NCBI RefSeq assembly: GCF_030433855.1
Contig: NZ_JARUXC010000016.1
Span: 1 to 64,000 of the forward strand
Source: Agreia sp. PsM10
Lineage (GTDB): Bacteria; Actinomycetota; Actinomycetes; Actinomycetales; Microbacteriaceae
DNA length: 64,000 nt
Direction: 5' to 3'
Shown here piece by piece: positions 34,092 through 43,387 of this stretch (the first letter of the stretch is position 1; every line of letters begins with the position of its first letter). The notes below the pieces were generated by a model. It was given only the letters and a program-made list of their open reading frames with translations, was not told the DNA's origin and ran no database searches. The position numbers were made by a program, and so were the translations under genes.

Positions 34092-35009
34092 CTATGCCTC
34101 GCCCGGCAGTGCCTTGCGGATGACGAGACGGGTCCAGGCGCCGACGAAGATGCGGTCGCCGTCGTGCACCTCGCGCCGCTGTCCGGGCTGGATGGCGTCG
34201 GTCGGCAGCTCTTCGCCGGCGGCCCCCACGAAGGTGCCGTTCGACGACTGCAGGTCTTCGACCCACCAGCGCTGACCGTCGGTGTTGAGCTGGCAGTGCC
34301 GTCGGGAGACGCCGCTGTCGGAGCCGCAATCGATCTGCGGGTGGATGTCGCGGGAGACCGAGGTGCGCCCCACCAGGAGGCTGCTCTGCTTCAGAACGAC
34401 GATCTCGGGGAGGCCGCCCGACGGCAGCGGGTCGTCGGACTTCTGCGCCGCGTACCACTCGGGGTCGATCCAGACCTCGGCCACCCACACGGTGTCGCCT
34501 TCGATGGTCGACGCTGCTGGCGACGAGGAGACGGGGCCGGTGGCGGCCTCGGGCTCAGGAGAGGCCGCTCCGGCGGGCTCGACCGTGGGCTGGCCCTCGA
34601 TGGCCGGTGCCTCGACGTAGCCGGGATCGGTGCTCGCCTCGTGCTTGCCGAGGTCGTTCTCCTCGATGTCGAGACTCGACACCGGGGCGATGACGGGAAC
34701 GACGGCCGGCGCGTTCGGCACAGGTGCCGGAGCCGTGAGCGGTGCCGCGAATCCCGGTGCGTCGGGGTCGGGCTCGGGCAGGGAGCCCGTGGTGAAGTCG
34801 TATCCGCAGTTCTCGCAGAACAGAGCGTCGGGCAGGTTCGGGAACGAGCAGTTCGGGCAGGTGATCGGCTCACCCGAACCCGACGACGGCGTCGACGAGG
34901 GGGCAGCGACGGGCGCTGCCGGTGCAGGAGCGGCGGCGGCCATCGGCGTTCCGCAGACGTCGCAGTAGTCGGTCGATTCCGACGAGTGTCCGTTGGGGCA
35001 GAGGGTCAT
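34092..35009 (-). CDS. Zinc-ribbon FHA-domain protein
   Basis: A 305-residue protein with two N-terminal zinc ribbons. The first uses CPNGHSSESTDYCDVCG (residues 4-20), the second CPNCSFPN...CENCG (about 50-72). A Pro/Ala-rich acidic linker (about 75-195) leads to a C-terminal FHA domain (about 215-300): LLVGRTSVSRDIHPQI, SGVSRRHCQLN and DLQSSNGTFVG. FHA domains bind phosphothreonine, so this is a likely target or adaptor for the PknG kinase four genes upstream, in the way GarA works in mycobacteria. It is the last gene of the operon and overlaps the VWA gene by four bases (ATGA). Confidence 0.88.
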   Translation of the reverse strand: MTLCPNGHSSESTDYCDVCGTPMAAAAPAPAAPVAAPSSTPSSGSGEPITCPNCSFPNLPDALFCENCGYDFTTGSLPEPDPDAPGFAAPLTAPAPVPNAPAVVPVIAPVSSLDIEENDLGKHEASTDPGYVEAPAIEGQPTVEPAGAASPEPEAATGPVSSSPAASTIEGDTVWVAEVWIDPEWYAAQKSDDPLPSGGLPEIVVLKQSSLLVGRTSVSRDIHPQIDCGSDSGVSRRHCQLNTDGQRWWVEDLQSSNGTFVGAAGEELPTDAIQPGQRREVHDGDRIFVGAWTRLVIRKALPGEA

Positions 35010-36286
35010 TTGCGCACCCGCGTCGTCTTCGTCGACGCCGTGTCGAGGGCCATCTCGTCGAGCTTCGCCACGTCGCGGCGCAGCCGCACGGTGCCCTCGT
35101 TCGCGTCGTCGATCTCCACGACCTTGCGCAGTTTGGCGGTGGCCTCGTCGTTGCCCGTCTCTGCTGCGAGCTGAACAGCGCGGCCGAGTTTGACGGTGGC
35201 GGTCGCGGCGTCGCCTGCGGCCTTGGCCGCGAGCCCGTCCTGGATGGCGGAGGCCAGCTCGGTCTGGCCCGTGTAGTGCGCCACGGCCGGATCGATGCGC
35301 GCCGTCAGCGCGTCGTCGTTCGACCAGCGCGCCTTCACGAGACCGGATGCGACGACCTCGTCGCGCACGGTGAGCTGCACCCGCGCGGCGAGCTGCTCCG
35401 AGCCGACGGGCTTCGACGCGACCCTCACGGCCACGTGGTAATCGCGCGACTCGTCGCCCCATGAGCCCGTGGGGTACGACCCCGTGAGCGGATTCACCAT
35501 CGTCTTGCGCGTGGTGAGGTCTTCGACGGTCGGCGCCACCTGGCGTACGAACAGCACCTCGGAGCCCTGGGGTGCCCACACCCGCAGGTCGGCCGATGCC
35601 ACACCGCGGCCCATCGACTGCTTGATGATGCTCTCGAAGTCGGCGGCCATGTCGGCCGGCTTGGCGATGAGGTCGACCGTTCCGAGCAGCGCCGTGGCGA
35701 TCTGGCGCAGCTCGTCGACCTGCCAGCGAGAGCCGACACCGCGGGCGTCGCACTGGAAGACCCCGGTGGCGTTGTAGATGGCCTGGCTCAGCGCCTGCGC
35801 CGACTCGTGCTCGTTCTTGCCGTCTGTCAGAAGGATGGCGTGGCGCTGTGTGGCCTGCGGGGTGGCCTGGAAGAGCTCGCGGGCCAGCGTCAGCCAGGTT
35901 CCCATCGCCGTTCCGCCCGAGGGCTGGAAGGCGGCGATCGCCTGCTTGGCGGCGGCGCGCGCACCCGGCTCCATCTGAACCATGGGGAGCCGTGCGTTCG
36001 GGTAGGGGAACGCGCGGGCTGCCGTGTCGGTGCCCGAGATCACGGCGAACCAGGTGCCGTCGAGGATCTGGTCGACCGCGACGGAGGCCGCGTGCTTGGC
36101 CGCCCCGAGGTTCTCACCGGTCATCGAGCCCGAGGTGTCGACGATGATGATCTCGCCCGCGGCCATGCCCTGACCCTGACCCGCCTGGCCCGCGCCGGCG
36201 ACCGTGACGGTCACGATGGCGTGAACGTCTGTGGCCCCGTCTGAGAGGAATTCATTCTGGAAAACGCTGGCGGTGAACTCTGCCAT
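35006..36286 (-). CDS. VWA-domain protein
   Basis: A 426-residue cytoplasmic-looking protein with a von Willebrand A domain (about 40-240). The metal-ion-dependent adhesion site is complete: DTSGSM (50-55), a conserved Thr (GGTAMGTW) and Asp (LLTDGKNEH). A beta-rich middle (about 240-330) and a helical C-terminus (about 340-426) follow. There is no signal peptide. VWA proteins of this kind accompany TerY-type and AAA-ATPase systems and act as metal-dependent interaction hubs. It follows the PP2C gene by 25 bp and overlaps the FHA gene. Confidence 0.85.
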   Translation of the reverse strand: MAEFTASVFQNEFLSDGATDVHAIVTVTVAGAGQAGQGQGMAAGEIIIVDTSGSMTGENLGAAKHAASVAVDQILDGTWFAVISGTDTAARAFPYPNARLPMVQMEPGARAAAKQAIAAFQPSGGTAMGTWLTLARELFQATPQATQRHAILLTDGKNEHESAQALSQAIYNATGVFQCDARGVGSRWQVDELRQIATALLGTVDLIAKPADMAADFESIIKQSMGRGVASADLRVWAPQGSEVLFVRQVAPTVEDLTTRKTMVNPLTGSYPTGSWGDESRDYHVAVRVASKPVGSEQLAARVQLTVRDEVVASGLVKARWSNDDALTARIDPAVAHYTGQTELASAIQDGLAAKAAGDAATATVKLGRAVQLAAETGNDEATAKLRKVVEIDDANEGTVRLRRDVAKLDEMALDTASTKTTRVRK

Positions 36287-36311
36287 GGGAGACTCCTCTA
36301 TCTGTCACAGA

Positions 36312-37538
36312 TCAGGCCGGCTGGGCCGGTGTAGGTACAACGCTATCGAATCGAGCGAGCGCGGCGGTGATGTTGTCCTGTCCACCCTGCTCGTTGGCCC
36401 AGTCGACGAGGGCCGAGGCGACCTGCACGGGGTTGGTGCCGACCGATCCGACGACCCGGTGCACGAGTTGGGCGAGATCGTCGGCGTCGGAGCAGTAGTT
36501 CCACAGACCGTCGGAGCAGACGAGGATCCAGCCCGCGCCCGTGGGATATGTGGGGACGACGTGGGGCACCTCGTCGGGGGAGTCGGCGCCGAGCCATCGG
36601 GTGATCGAGTGCGCCTGAGGTGCGCTCTCGGCCTGTTGGCGCGACATGCCGTGGGCCATCATCTCCTGCGACCAGGAATCGTCGGTGGTCAGCTGCCGGG
36701 ACTTCCCGTCGTCGGCGATCCAGTAGACGCGGCTGTCTCCGACGCCGCCCACAACCACGAGCGGTCCGTCGATGACGGCGGCCGCGAAGGTGCACGACGG
36801 CGGGTTCGTTCTGGCCGCCAGCTCGCCGATCGCCTCGTAGATCGCGGCGCTCGCGCGCTCGCCGGCCTCGAGCATCCGGCCCGACCACCGAGCCTGGGCG
36901 TACTCGTCGCCGTGACCGTCGGCCACGTCCGTCACGCGCCCCGCTTCGAGGATGGCGGTGGCCGCGCGCGCTGCTGCGAGGCTCGCCTTGTCGGAGCCCG
37001 GGGTCGATGAAACGCCGTCGCAGACGACCAGCACCGCGAACTCGCCGACCTGCGGGTCTGCCGACAGCGCCATCGCGTCTTCGTTGATCTCGTGCCGGAT
37101 GCCGCGGTCGCACACGCCGCCGACCCAGGCTGCGGGCGCCTCCTGCCAGTGGTCGCGCTCGCTCTGGGCCGGTTTGCCGCAGAGCTCGCAGTATCCGTCG
37201 TCGGCGATGCTGCCACCGCAGTAGACGCACGCCCGGCGCGGAGCCGCGGTGGAGGACGTGGCCTCGTCGGCTTCGGCGTGCGTGTCGTCGGTGGTCTCGG
37301 GGTCTGCGCTCACCTCGACCAGTTCGCCGAGCTGGGTGCCGCACTCCTCGCAGAACTTGGCGTCGGGATCGTTGACGGTGGCACAGGCGGGGCAGACGAT
37401 GAGCGCCGCGGCGACAGGAGCCTCGGCCGCAGCGGGGGCATCGGCTTCAGCAGGGGTCTCCGGGGTTGATTCCGGCTGGGCCGCGTCAGGAGCAGTCGGG
37501 GGAGACGTCTCGGCGATCTCGTCGGGGGCGCCGCTCAC
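36312..37538 (-). CDS. PP2C-family Ser/Thr phosphatase with zinc ribbons
   Basis: A 408-residue protein phosphatase. After an acidic, low-complexity start come two zinc ribbons: CPACATVNDPDAKFCEECG (about 49-67) and CVYCGGSIADDGYCELCG (about 102-119). The PP2C domain (about 140-400) shows RHEINEDAM, VVCDGVSST, GVGDSRVYWI, CSDGLWNYC and GGQDNITAAL, which supply the metal-binding aspartates. It would oppose the PknG kinase encoded upstream. The GTG start overlaps the pknG stop (GTGA). Confidence 0.9.
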   Translation of the reverse strand: MSGAPDEIAETSPPTAPDAAQPESTPETPAEADAPAAAEAPVAAALIVCPACATVNDPDAKFCEECGTQLGELVEVSADPETTDDTHAEADEATSSTAAPRRACVYCGGSIADDGYCELCGKPAQSERDHWQEAPAAWVGGVCDRGIRHEINEDAMALSADPQVGEFAVLVVCDGVSSTPGSDKASLAAARAATAILEAGRVTDVADGHGDEYAQARWSGRMLEAGERASAAIYEAIGELAARTNPPSCTFAAAVIDGPLVVVGGVGDSRVYWIADDGKSRQLTTDDSWSQEMMAHGMSRQQAESAPQAHSITRWLGADSPDEVPHVVPTYPTGAGWILVCSDGLWNYCSDADDLAQLVHRVVGSVGTNPVQVASALVDWANEQGGQDNITAALARFDSVVPTPAQPA

Positions 37539-39856
37539 GACAGGGTCCAACGACGAACGCTGTTGGCCTCGTCGACGAGGTGCACGCGCTCCGCCGGGTT
37601 CTCGGTGAGGCTCGCGAGTTCGCGGTAGGCCCGTTCGAGACCGTCGCGCAGCGGACCCTCCTGAGCGGGGATGCCTCCGACCCGGGCGTCGGTGGACGGG
37701 CCCTGGTCGCGGACGACGGCCAGGGCGGATGCGAGGACGCTCGCCGTGAGCTCGACCCGCGACCGAGAATCGATCGAGACCGTCGCGACACTGTCGAGCG
37801 CGGCGGCCAGCGACGGCAGCCCGCGGTTCGACGTGGCCAGCAGCTCGGCGCGGCGACGGCGGGCGTCGACATAGGAGCTGCGGGTGGGCGTGACGAGATC
37901 GAGCGCCTTGAGCGCCCCGTCGAGGTCGCCGAACTGCTCGCGGATGCGGGCGAGCCCGAAGGCCGCGGCGGCGGTGTAGTTCGCGTCGGAACGGGCGCAG
38001 ATGATGTAGAGGCTCTCGGCGATCTCGGGCTCTCCGCTGGCCTCGCAGGCCGCGGCGAGAGCGAGCTTCGGCGCGAGCTCGCCCGGAACCTGGCCGTAGA
38101 CGGTGTTGAACGACGCGCGGGCCGACCGGGCATCGCCCCTGGCCAGCTCGGCGAGGCCTGCGAGCCACACCGCGCGCCACTCCCACGGGTCCTCCGTGAG
38201 GATCTCGCTCATCACCGCGTCGACGGCCGGGAAGTTGCCCGACTCGATGGCCGCCCGAGCCCGGGCGAGACGGATCTCGACGGTGACGTTCGGCGCGGAT
38301 TCGAGCGCGATCAGGCGGGCGGCCGGGTCCTCCATGTTGACGCCGGCCAGCCAGCTTCGCGCGGGATCGGACTCGTCGACCTTGAGGCCGGGGAGCGCGT
38401 CCCAGGGGAGGGGGCGATCGACGACGTCGGCGACCGGCGCCTCGAAGAGAACGGATGCCGCGGAGTGCAGCGCGGGGTGGCCCGGCCCGCGGTCGGTGGC
38501 CACGACCTCGCGCAGCACGCCCAGCAGCTGGGCGCGCAGCTCGTCGACCGAGGCGAAGCGGTCCGACGGATCGAATGCGCACGCCTTGGCGAGCAGGCGG
38601 TAGAACGAGTCGTACTTCTGGAACACGGGGGTGTCGGCGACATCCGGCAGCGACGATACGAACGTGCTCTGGTTGCCGCGGAAGTCGAGCACGAGCGTGG
38701 CGAGGGTGCGGCCGATCGTATAGACGTCGGATGCGACGGAGGGGCCCAGGTCGGGAACCTCGGGCGCCTGGAATCCGACGGTGCCGAAGATCGCCGAGGT
38801 CTGGTCGTCGACCCGGCGCACGCCGCCGAGGTCGATGAGCTTCACCGTGTCGCCGACCTGGATCATGTTGTCGGGCTTGAAGTCGCAGAACAGCAGGTTG
38901 ATGTCGTGCAGGTACTGGAAGGCGGGCAGGATCTCGAGAACGTAGGCGAGGGCCTGGTCGACGGGCAACGGGTCGACGATGCCGTTGTTCGCCTTCATAC
39001 GGTCTTTGAGGATCACCTTGAGCGATGGCCCGCCCACGTACTCCATCACGATGTAGCCGGCGCCGTTGAACATCACGAAGTTGTAGATCTCGACGATGAG
39101 GGGGTGCTCGACCTCGGCCAGGAACTGGCGCTCCGTGATCGCCGCGGCGTAGGCATCCGGGTCGCCCGAGTTGAGCAGGCCCTTCAGCACGACCCAGCGG
39201 CCCGACACGTTCTGGTCGCGGGCGAGGTAGATCCAGCCGAGTCCGCCGAAGGCCAGGCAGCCGACGACCTCGTACTGCCCGCCGACGACGTCGCCGGGCT
39301 TGAGCTGGGGGGTGAACGAGAACGGGGTGCGGCAGTTCGGGCAGAAGCCCTCGGTGCGGCCGGGCTTGTCGTCGCGGCCGCGACCCACCGGCTTGCCGCA
39401 GTTCGAGCAGAATCGCTTCGATTCGGGAAGCTCGGCGACCGCCATGACGGCCTTCAGCGGATCGGTCGGCGGCTCCGTGGGAACCGTGGTGAGCCCGGCG
39501 CCGAGCCGCGGACCGCGCAAGCGCGTCGACGTGGTGCCGAAGCGACGCGTGGCCTTCGACCCGGTCGCCGCGGTGCGCGCCGACCCGAGTGCGGCCGTTG
39601 CCAGCCGCGACGACGACGTGCGGCCCGTGCGGGTCGAGCCGGCCTGCGCGAAATCGGCATCCGGCCCCGCCCCGGTCTGCGGGCCCGCCGAGAACCCCGT
39701 GCCCAGCTTCGCCGACGGCGACGCGGCGGCGGCCGTGCCGGTGCCGGAGGCGGGCGGAGGGGGAGTGGGCGATGCGGGCGAACCGCAGACGTTGCAGTAG
39801 CCGTCTTCGATCACGCCGGTGCAGCCGGGCTGCTGGCAGTGCTGGACATCCGTCAT
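37535..39856 (-). CDS. pknG: PknG-like serine/threonine protein kinase
   Basis: A 773-residue soluble kinase with the PknG layout. N-terminal zinc-binding Cys pairs are CQQPGCTGV...CNVCG and FCSNCGKPVG...FCPNCRTPF. The kinase domain (about 195-440) has the Gly-rich VGCLAFGGLGWIYLARD, the ATP-binding Lys in WVVLKGL, catalytic FCDFKPDN and LIDLGGVRR. The C-terminal part is a helical TPR-like region (about 500-760). In mycobacteria PknG phosphorylates the FHA protein GarA to tune glutamate and TCA metabolism in response to GlnH/GlnX. All of those partners except GarA itself are recognisable here. It overlaps its neighbours on both sides. Confidence 0.93.
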   Translation of the reverse strand: MTDVQHCQQPGCTGVIEDGYCNVCGSPASPTPPPPASGTGTAAAASPSAKLGTGFSAGPQTGAGPDADFAQAGSTRTGRTSSSRLATAALGSARTAATGSKATRRFGTTSTRLRGPRLGAGLTTVPTEPPTDPLKAVMAVAELPESKRFCSNCGKPVGRGRDDKPGRTEGFCPNCRTPFSFTPQLKPGDVVGGQYEVVGCLAFGGLGWIYLARDQNVSGRWVVLKGLLNSGDPDAYAAAITERQFLAEVEHPLIVEIYNFVMFNGAGYIVMEYVGGPSLKVILKDRMKANNGIVDPLPVDQALAYVLEILPAFQYLHDINLLFCDFKPDNMIQVGDTVKLIDLGGVRRVDDQTSAIFGTVGFQAPEVPDLGPSVASDVYTIGRTLATLVLDFRGNQSTFVSSLPDVADTPVFQKYDSFYRLLAKACAFDPSDRFASVDELRAQLLGVLREVVATDRGPGHPALHSAASVLFEAPVADVVDRPLPWDALPGLKVDESDPARSWLAGVNMEDPAARLIALESAPNVTVEIRLARARAAIESGNFPAVDAVMSEILTEDPWEWRAVWLAGLAELARGDARSARASFNTVYGQVPGELAPKLALAAACEASGEPEIAESLYIICARSDANYTAAAAFGLARIREQFGDLDGALKALDLVTPTRSSYVDARRRRAELLATSNRGLPSLAAALDSVATVSIDSRSRVELTASVLASALAVVRDQGPSTDARVGGIPAQEGPLRDGLERAYRELASLTENPAERVHLVDEANSVRRWTLS

Positions 39857-40992
39857 GACGTGTAGCGTCCTTCCTGGCCTGTGCGCGGCGCGGATGCCGG
39901 CGGCAGGTCACGGGTGAGAAATTGGTACTGCTCGACGTAGAAGCGGGCGAGCCTCAGGTCGCAGGGCGTGGTGTCGACGGCCTGCTTGGCCTCGATGTAG
40001 CCGGCGGCGACCGTGGGAGAGGACGAACGGCCCGAGCTCTCGGCCTTCGCGTGATAGCCCGACAGGCGGTAGCGCAGTTCGGCGCGCTCGCGGAGCTGGC
40101 CCGCGTAAGCGTCTTCAACGGCCTCGAACGCGCGGTTCACGAGCGCGAGCCGAGCGGTCCAGGCATCGAGTGCCGCCCGCGTCTGCGGCACGGGACCGAG
40201 CTTCGAGACGTCGGGGATCGCGAGGCGCGGGGGATCGACGATCTCGCGTCTGCACCGCTCCGCCAGGGCGCGCAGCACGGGCTCGCGCCGCTCTGCTGCA
40301 GCCGCGTCGTCTGCGGCCTTGCGCGCATCCCGGGCGAGGTCGCGCTTCTGCGAACTGGCGACGATGAGGTCGCGCTCGAGCCGCGCGGAGTCGTGCACGA
40401 GCTGTCCGAGAGGTCCCGTGACGTCGGCGCCGCGGCCCGCCTTCTCGGCCAGCGCCTCGAGACGGTTGCGCAGGGTCGAGACCCGCTGCGCGGCGTCGGG
40501 GTCGGATGCCGCCAGGTCGCGAGAACGCTCTAGTTCGGCGCGCAGGCCCACGATGCGTGCGGTGGTGCCCGCCGCGCGCGGATCGAGGCTGAGCCGTGTC
40601 GTGAGCTGCGAGACGAGGGCGTCGGCGAGGCGCACCGCTTCGACGAGGGAGACGAGCTCTGCTCCGCCACCGGAGTCGAGGCGGCCCCAGATGAGCTGGG
40701 ACATCTTCTGGCGCGCGACCGTGTCGACGCGGCCACTGTCCCACACGCTCTCGAGGCTCTCACGGCGTTTGCGGGTGGCCTCCCAGAGTGTCTCGGCGAG
40801 AACGATGTCTGAGGTGTAGGAGTCGGGCTGCTCCGAGGCGAGCGCCGCGGCTCCGAGCCGATCGAGCTCTTTCCTCTGGCGGTCGACCCATTCGCCGAGG
40901 CCGGTGAGGTAGGTCAGCAGCTCGCCCGGTTCGATGGCCTCGCCCAGGCGCCCGGGAGCCAGCGGTGTGCTGTCGTTGGTGGTCATCGTCAT
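39853..40992 (-). CDS. Helical protein of the pknG operon
   Basis: A 379-residue, almost wholly helical protein rich in Arg, Ala and Glu, with heptad-like stretches (about 130-260) suggesting coiled coils. No signal peptide, membrane helix or catalytic motif is visible. GGAGAGGAG precedes the ATG at 40992. It sits between glnH and pknG and overlaps pknG by four bases, so it probably works with the kinase. I do not recognise the family; in other actinobacterial pknG loci an uncharacterised gene can occupy this position. Confidence 0.75.
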   Translation of the reverse strand: MTMTTNDSTPLAPGRLGEAIEPGELLTYLTGLGEWVDRQRKELDRLGAAALASEQPDSYTSDIVLAETLWEATRKRRESLESVWDSGRVDTVARQKMSQLIWGRLDSGGGAELVSLVEAVRLADALVSQLTTRLSLDPRAAGTTARIVGLRAELERSRDLAASDPDAAQRVSTLRNRLEALAEKAGRGADVTGPLGQLVHDSARLERDLIVASSQKRDLARDARKAADDAAAAERREPVLRALAERCRREIVDPPRLAIPDVSKLGPVPQTRAALDAWTARLALVNRAFEAVEDAYAGQLRERAELRYRLSGYHAKAESSGRSSSPTVAAGYIEAKQAVDTTPCDLRLARFYVEQYQFLTRDLPPASAPRTGQEGRYTS

Positions 40993-41048
40993 CGCTACTC
41001 CTCTCCGCTGCTCGGGGTGTGGGTGTGTCGGGTGCTGCGAGGTGTGCG

Positions 41049-42050
41049 TCAGCGCCCGTAGACGGGGGCGGGCGGGGCCGGGGCCGGGCCGAGCACGCCG
41101 AGCCACTTGTCGTAGATGCTCGTCCACGTTCCGTCGCTGCGCATGCGGTCGAGCACGCCGTTCACGAACTGCACCAGGTCGACCTTGTCCTCGGGCATCC
41201 CGAGGCCGTAGGGCTCGTCGCTGAACGCGTCGCCCACGACCTTGGCATACGGGTCCTGAGCCGCGAAGCCGGCGAGGATCGTGTCGTCGCCGGTGATCGC
41301 ATCCACCTTGCCCTGCTGGAACAGCACGAGGCACTCGGTGTGGGTCGCGGCCGACACGGCCTCGACGCCGGGGAACTCGTCTTGGAGGCGGGTGAGGGTC
41401 GTGGTGCTGGCGGGAGCGCAGACCTTCTGGTCTCCGATGGCTTCGAGGTCGTCCATCGACGTCGCTTCCGAGTCGCTCGCGACCAGCACCTTCTGGCCGG
41501 CGCCGTAGTACTCGCTGGAGAACGCGATGGTCTCCCAGCGGGCGCAGTTGATGGTCATCGTGCGGGCGACGATGTCGACCTGCGTGTTTCCCGCGGCGTC
41601 GGGCGTGAGCACCTCGAGGCGCTGGGCAGAGGTGATGACCTTGAACTGCAGCCTGTTCGGGTCGCCGAAGATCGAGCGCGAGATCTCATGCAGCACGTCG
41701 ATGTCGAATCCCTCGATCTGACCCGTGAGCGGGTTGCGAGAGCCCATGAGCAGGGTGTCGGCCGAGACGCCGACGCGGAGCACGCCCTGGGTCCTGATCG
41801 CCTCCATCGTGCTGCCCGCGGGAATCGAGTCGGGCGAGATCGGCGAGTACGAGGGCTGAACCACCCCGGGCACGTTCTCGCACGTCGAGGCGGGTGCCGG
41901 CGTGCTCGGCGTCGTCTCGGTGGGCGTCGGCGTGGGGGTGAGCCCCAGGTCGTCGCTGCCCGAGCGCGGCGAGCAGGCGGTGAGCGCCAGCGTGCCCACG
42001 AGTGCCGCGATGAGCCCGATGCGAGCCGTGCGTGAACGGATGGCGCTCAT
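41049..42050 (-). CDS. glnH: GlnH-like amino-acid-binding lipoprotein
   Basis: A 333-residue lipoprotein with a signal peptide ending LALTAC (Cys26), a Thr/Pro linker and a type 3 solute-binding domain (about 85-320; VLRVGVSADTLLMG, GFDIDVLHEISRSIFG, VDIVARTMTINCARWETIAFS). There is no permease or ATPase next to it, so it is a sensor rather than an importer component. In mycobacteria GlnH binds Asp/Glu and signals through GlnX to PknG. The glnX stop overlaps this start (ATGA). Confidence 0.88.
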   Translation of the reverse strand: MSAIRSRTARIGLIAALVGTLALTACSPRSGSDDLGLTPTPTPTETTPSTPAPASTCENVPGVVQPSYSPISPDSIPAGSTMEAIRTQGVLRVGVSADTLLMGSRNPLTGQIEGFDIDVLHEISRSIFGDPNRLQFKVITSAQRLEVLTPDAAGNTQVDIVARTMTINCARWETIAFSSEYYGAGQKVLVASDSEATSMDDLEAIGDQKVCAPASTTTLTRLQDEFPGVEAVSAATHTECLVLFQQGKVDAITGDDTILAGFAAQDPYAKVVGDAFSDEPYGLGMPEDKVDLVQFVNGVLDRMRSDGTWTSIYDKWLGVLGPAPAPPAPVYGR

Positions 42051-43387
42051 CGGTACTCCTTGAGTCGAAGGGAGACGCCGCGCCAGGAGAGCACGGCGGC
42101 GGCGAGGCCCGCCACGAGGAAGATCCAGCCGAGCAGCGACGACAGCGCGCCGCCGCCGTCGAGGGCATTCTGCGTGGCCGCCGAGCTCGACTCGATATCG
42201 TCCTGGGCTTCCTCGCTGAAGGAGTCGAACACGGCGTTGGCGCTGCCTTCGGTCTGGGCGATCGCGAGGTCGACGGCGCCGTCCCAGTCACCCGCGTCGT
42301 CTTTCTCTCGGATCTCGGTGTGCTTCTCGACCCACGAGTCGAAGCCGTTGCCGAGGTCGTCGCCGATGAGGTAGTTCTTGCCGCTCGAGTCGAGTCGGGC
42401 CTGCGCGTCGGCGATGGCGGTCTGCACCTCGGCCTCGAGAGTCTGGCCCGAGCCGCGCTTGATGAGCGTGAAGCTCTCGAGCGACTTGGCCTCGGTGGCC
42501 GAGGTGTAGGCCTGCGAGATGGCGAGGGTCTTGGCGTAGGAGTTCTGGCGGGCCTCGATCGCCGCGCCGGTGGTGTTCGAGAACGTGATCACGCCGATCA
42601 CACCGACCACGAGCATGGCGACCGCCGCGATGAGCAGCGGCCAGTTGAGGTAGCGGTGCGAGCGGCGGGTGATCCAGAGGTGCACCCAGACGAGCGCGAT
42701 CAGGGCGACCAGCGCGATGACGAGCCAAACCAGCGATACGGTCGTCGCCGTGAAGCTGCCGGCGGCCCGGTCGGCGCTCGCGAGAACCAGTGCCTCGAGC
42801 TGCGGCAGCGTGCTGTCGTTCAGCAGGGCAGAGGCCTGCGAGAGGTACGCGGCGCCGACAGGGAAGCCCTGGCGGTTGTTGGCGCGTGCCTGTTCGATGA
42901 GCCCGGTGTAGATCGCGACTTCGGAGTTGATCTGGGCGAAGTCGGTGTCGCCCGCCTTGTCGTCGGCCGCGAGGGTGGTGAGCGAGCGGGTCGCGTCGTC
43001 GATCGCCGCGTCGTATTCGGCGCGTTGATCAGCGGGTTCGAGGCCGCCGACCAGGAACGCGTTGGCCGCGATCGCGTCGGCGCTCACCAGGTCGTTGCGA
43101 ACAGACTGGATGCCGATCAGCTGGGCAGCCTCGGCGCTCGCGTCGGCCGTGGCGCGAGCCTGCGACGAGCCCGTCTGGAAACCGGCCACGCCGAACGCGA
43201 GGCTGGCGAGCACTGAGAGGGCGAGCAGCAGCCGGAGCGTGGCCGGTGTGGACCTGGTCTTCTTCGCGGGAGCGGGTGCGGATGGCGCGGCCTGCTGCTG
43301 CACGGCGTTCGCGGGCTGGGCCGTGGCGGTCGCCTGCGGAAAGGCCTGGGGAACCGGCGGCGGGGGCGCGGCTGCGGTCGTGCTCAT
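42047..43387 (-). CDS. glnX: GlnX-like membrane sensor protein
   Basis: A 446-residue protein. A Pro/Ala/Gln-rich cytoplasmic start leads to four predicted membrane helices (about 50-72, 221-244, 251-273 and 418-437). Two extracytoplasmic helical regions (about 73-218 and 275-415) sit between them. This matches the tandem layout of mycobacterial GlnX, which relays GlnH binding to PknG. It lacks kinase or cyclase output, so signal transfer must go through partners in the same operon. Both ends overlap their neighbours by four bases. Confidence 0.85.
   Translation of the reverse strand: MSTTAAAPPPPVPQAFPQATATAQPANAVQQQAAPSAPAPAKKTRSTPATLRLLLALSVLASLAFGVAGFQTGSSQARATADASAEAAQLIGIQSVRNDLVSADAIAANAFLVGGLEPADQRAEYDAAIDDATRSLTTLAADDKAGDTDFAQINSEVAIYTGLIEQARANNRQGFPVGAAYLSQASALLNDSTLPQLEALVLASADRAAGSFTATTVSLVWLVIALVALIALVWVHLWITRRSHRYLNWPLLIAAVAMLVVGVIGVITFSNTTGAAIEARQNSYAKTLAISQAYTSATEAKSLESFTLIKRGSGQTLEAEVQTAIADAQARLDSSGKNYLIGDDLGNGFDSWVEKHTEIREKDDAGDWDGAVDLAIAQTEGSANAVFDSFSEEAQDDIESSSAATQNALDGGGALSSLLGWIFLVAGLAAAVLSWRGVSLRLKEYR

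Noticed and set aside
36312-39911. One very long minus-strand open frame of about 1199 codons
   Set aside because: Only its last 408 codons (PP2C, from GTG at 37538) look like protein. The upstream part is Arg-rich and lies opposite or out of frame with pknG, as expected from GC bias.
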